Part shown: positions 62,602 to 64,000 of the stretch, in pieces
Numbering within the stretch: the stretch's first letter is position 1
How the letters are laid out: the number at the start of each line of letters is the position of its first letter
DNA from: Ferrimonas lipolytica
GTDB taxonomy: Bacteria; Pseudomonadota; Gammaproteobacteria; Enterobacterales; Shewanellaceae
Reading direction: 5' to 3'
DNA: 64,000 nucleotides
NCBI RefSeq assembly: GCF_012295575.1
Contig: NZ_CP051180.1
Coordinates: 3,038,001 to 3,102,000 of the forward strand
Translations under genes and position numbers: made by a program
The notes under the pieces: generated by a model
Databases searched by the model: none
What the model was told of the DNA's origin: nothing
Seen by the model: only the letters and a program-made list of their open reading frames with translations

Positions 62602-64000
62602 ATGACAGACAGACGTTCATTTCTAAAATTCGGCGCAGGTGCTGCCGCAGCAGGCGCACTGTTTCCAATCTCTAGCCAAGCCAGCAATGGCGACACCAAA
62701 TGGGACCAAGAGTACGACATTATTATTGTCGGCTCTGGCTTCGCCGGCCTTGCCGCTGCAGTGGAAGCTAAGCGCCTTAATGCCAAGTCAGTAGTGGTAT
62801 TTGAGAAGATGGGGGTTTACGGCGGCAACAGCACCCTCAATGCAGGCCAATCCTGCTTTGCTGGCACCGAGCTGCAAACTAAGTTAGGCATTACCGACAG
62901 TGCTGAGCTGATGGTAAAGGATCAGCTTAAAGCCGGTCGAGGCATCGCCAGCGAATCGCTATTACGCCACAGTGCCGAACTTGGCCCTTACGTCTATCAA
63001 ATGACTCAAGATTGCGGCGTAAAATACCGTGATCACATCATCACCACCGGCGGCACCAGTGCCACCCGTAGTCACCAAACCATCGAGCGCTCTGGTGCTG
63101 GCTTTATCCAACCAATGCTTAAAACCGCACGAGAACTTGGGGTGGAAACCCACAACCGCCATAAGTTTGAACACCTAATCCGCAACGACAACGGCGATGT
63201 ACTTGGGGTTCAGATCCGTCGTGGTTACCACTTTGGCCATGAAGACAGTGGCGAGCTGATCAATGTTCGCTGTAACAAAGGGGTGTTAATCGCCACCGGT
63301 GGTTTTGGTTTCAACGTTAACTTCCGCATGGCTCAAGACCCAACCTTAACTGCCGAAGTAGGCTGTACCAATGCTAAAGGGGCTACCGGCGATGGGCTTA
63401 TTGAGATGTTGGCTGCTGGCGCGACCCCGGTGCACTTAGCCCATATCCAATCTGGTCCATGGGCCTCCCCTGATGAAGGTGGCTTTGGCTACGGTGCAGG
63501 TTTCTCGCTGTATAACTTCCCCCATTCAATCGCCATCGATCGTAATACCGGTCAGCGCTTTATGAATGAGATTGCTGACCGTAAAACCCGTGCTGATCTC
63601 GAACTGCAACGCCGCGACAAAGATGGCAATCCACAACCGGCACTATTGATTGCACCGAAGGCCGAAGCACAAAAAGATCCATCAATGAAGAAAGTACTGA
63701 AGTACAACGTCGCCTGGGAGTTCGACTCCGTAGAGGCGATTGCTGCTCACTTTAAGGTGCCGTTGAAACCGCTGCAGCAACAGATAAAGGATTGGAACGG
63801 CTACGTAGCGAATGGCACCGATCCACAGTTTGGTAAACGTATGGATGCCGGCCGAGGCATCAAACTTACCGCCCCATTTATCGTGCAACGATTATGGCCA
63901 AAGGTGCACTACTGTCAGGGCGGAATTCAAATCAATACCAAGGCTGAAGTAATGGCTGCAAAAACCGGTGTACCAATTAAAGGTCTTTATGCCGCAGGGG
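62602..64000 (+). CDS. Tat-exported flavocytochrome-c-family FAD reductase (partial)
   Basis: The first 466 codons of a periplasmic flavoprotein that runs past the window end. A twin-arginine signal (TDRRSFLKFGAGAAAAG) is followed by the FAD-binding fold (EYDIIIVGSGFAGLAAAVEA) and GGNSTLNAGQSCFAG, as in fumarate/urocanate reductases. The active-site Arg is present (RFMNEIADR; Arg327). The substrate-carboxylate His of fumarate reductases, normally in IQxHPT, is replaced (IQSGPWAS, 282-289), so the substrate is probably not fumarate. No heme site is seen in this part. It would accept electrons from a cytochrome for anaerobic respiration. It diverges from the TetR gene. Confidence 0.88.
   Translation, partial: MTDRRSFLKFGAGAAAAGALFPISSQASNGDTKWDQEYDIIIVGSGFAGLAAAVEAKRLNAKSVVVFEKMGVYGGNSTLNAGQSCFAGTELQTKLGITDSAELMVKDQLKAGRGIASESLLRHSAELGPYVYQMTQDCGVKYRDHIITTGGTSATRSHQTIERSGAGFIQPMLKTARELGVETHNRHKFEHLIRNDNGDVLGVQIRRGYHFGHEDSGELINVRCNKGVLIATGGFGFNVNFRMAQDPTLTAEVGCTNAKGATGDGLIEMLAAGATPVHLAHIQSGPWASPDEGGFGYGAGFSLYNFPHSIAIDRNTGQRFMNEIADRKTRADLELQRRDKDGNPQPALLIAPKAEAQKDPSMKKVLKYNVAWEFDSVEAIAAHFKVPLKPLQQQIKDWNGYVANGTDPQFGKRMDAGRGIKLTAPFIVQRLWPKVHYCQGGIQINTKAEVMAAKTGVPIKGLYAAG

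Overview
The window looks like chromosomal DNA of a marine, metal- and anaerobe-respiring gammaproteobacterium of the Shewanella/Ferrimonas type. This rests on recognised gene content, not on a database search: a complete MSHA type IV pilus locus headed by a CsrD/MshH gene, mreBCD-maf-rng-yhdP-nit-tldD in the usual order, an octaheme tetrathionate-reductase-type cytochrome with its porin-like partner, further multiheme and Tat-exported flavoprotein respiratory genes, and Q-rich proteins. I call it Ferrimonas-like with moderate confidence.

Layout. 1-1.2 kb: the start of pmbA (minus) diverges from darP. 1.2-5.7 kb: a TolC/HlyD/ABC-2 permease exporter operon (minus) with no ATPase gene. 5.8-6.1 kb: first copy of a TIR-bounded repeat. 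6.1-16.9 kb: mreBCD-maf-rng-yhdP-nit-tldD, all minus and mostly overlapping. 17-34.1 kb: the msh pilus operon (mshI to mshQ, minus), preceded at 34.2-36.1 kb by csrD/mshH. 36.6-41.5 kb: a LysR gene and a cytochrome c / DUF3373 porin / octaheme cytochrome set. 41.7-43 kb: ridA between two repeat copies. 43.2-46.2 kb: an iron-type TonB receptor with a candidate Fur site and two small membrane-protein genes. 46.4-51.9 kb: a catabolic cluster (FAD oxidoreductase, divergent mandelate-racemase-like enzyme, BCCT transporter, small membrane protein, GntR regulator). 52-54.2 kb: a tetraheme lipoprotein. 54.4-55.1 kb: a LuxR-type regulator of AT-rich composition. 55.5-61.5 kb: ssb, a FimV-like periplasmic protein, a YajR-like MFS transporter and uvrA. 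61.6-64 kb: a TetR-type regulator diverging from a Tat-exported flavocytochrome-c-family flavoprotein that runs off the end.

Most unusual. Five copies (about 273-294 bp) of one non-autonomous repeat lie at 5777, 37657, 41757, 42715 and 55191. They have terminal inverted repeats starting GGCTGTGT, an internal hairpin and 8-bp target-site duplications, so they behave as a MITE, possibly moved by an IS1595-type transposase. One copy landed in the stop codon of the octaheme cytochrome gene and rebuilt it (TAA to TAG), two bracket ridA, and two sit in transcription terminators. The second main lead is the 46-52 kb cluster, whose enolase-superfamily enzyme has lost the usual catalytic His and third metal-binding Glu; a BCCT carrier suggests a quaternary-amine (betaine-like) substrate.

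How the genes work together. The msh genes build a mannose-sensitive-haemagglutinin-type pilus: MshE carries two c-di-GMP-binding motifs and the operon follows a degenerate GGDEF/EAL regulator. mreBCD set cell shape, yhdP serves envelope lipid transport, and rng and darP act in RNA and ribosome maturation. tldD and pmbA encode the two halves of the TldD/E protease but lie apart. The cytochrome genes point to anaerobic or nitrogen/sulfur-oxyanion respiration. All domain calls come from reading the sequence; no search was run.
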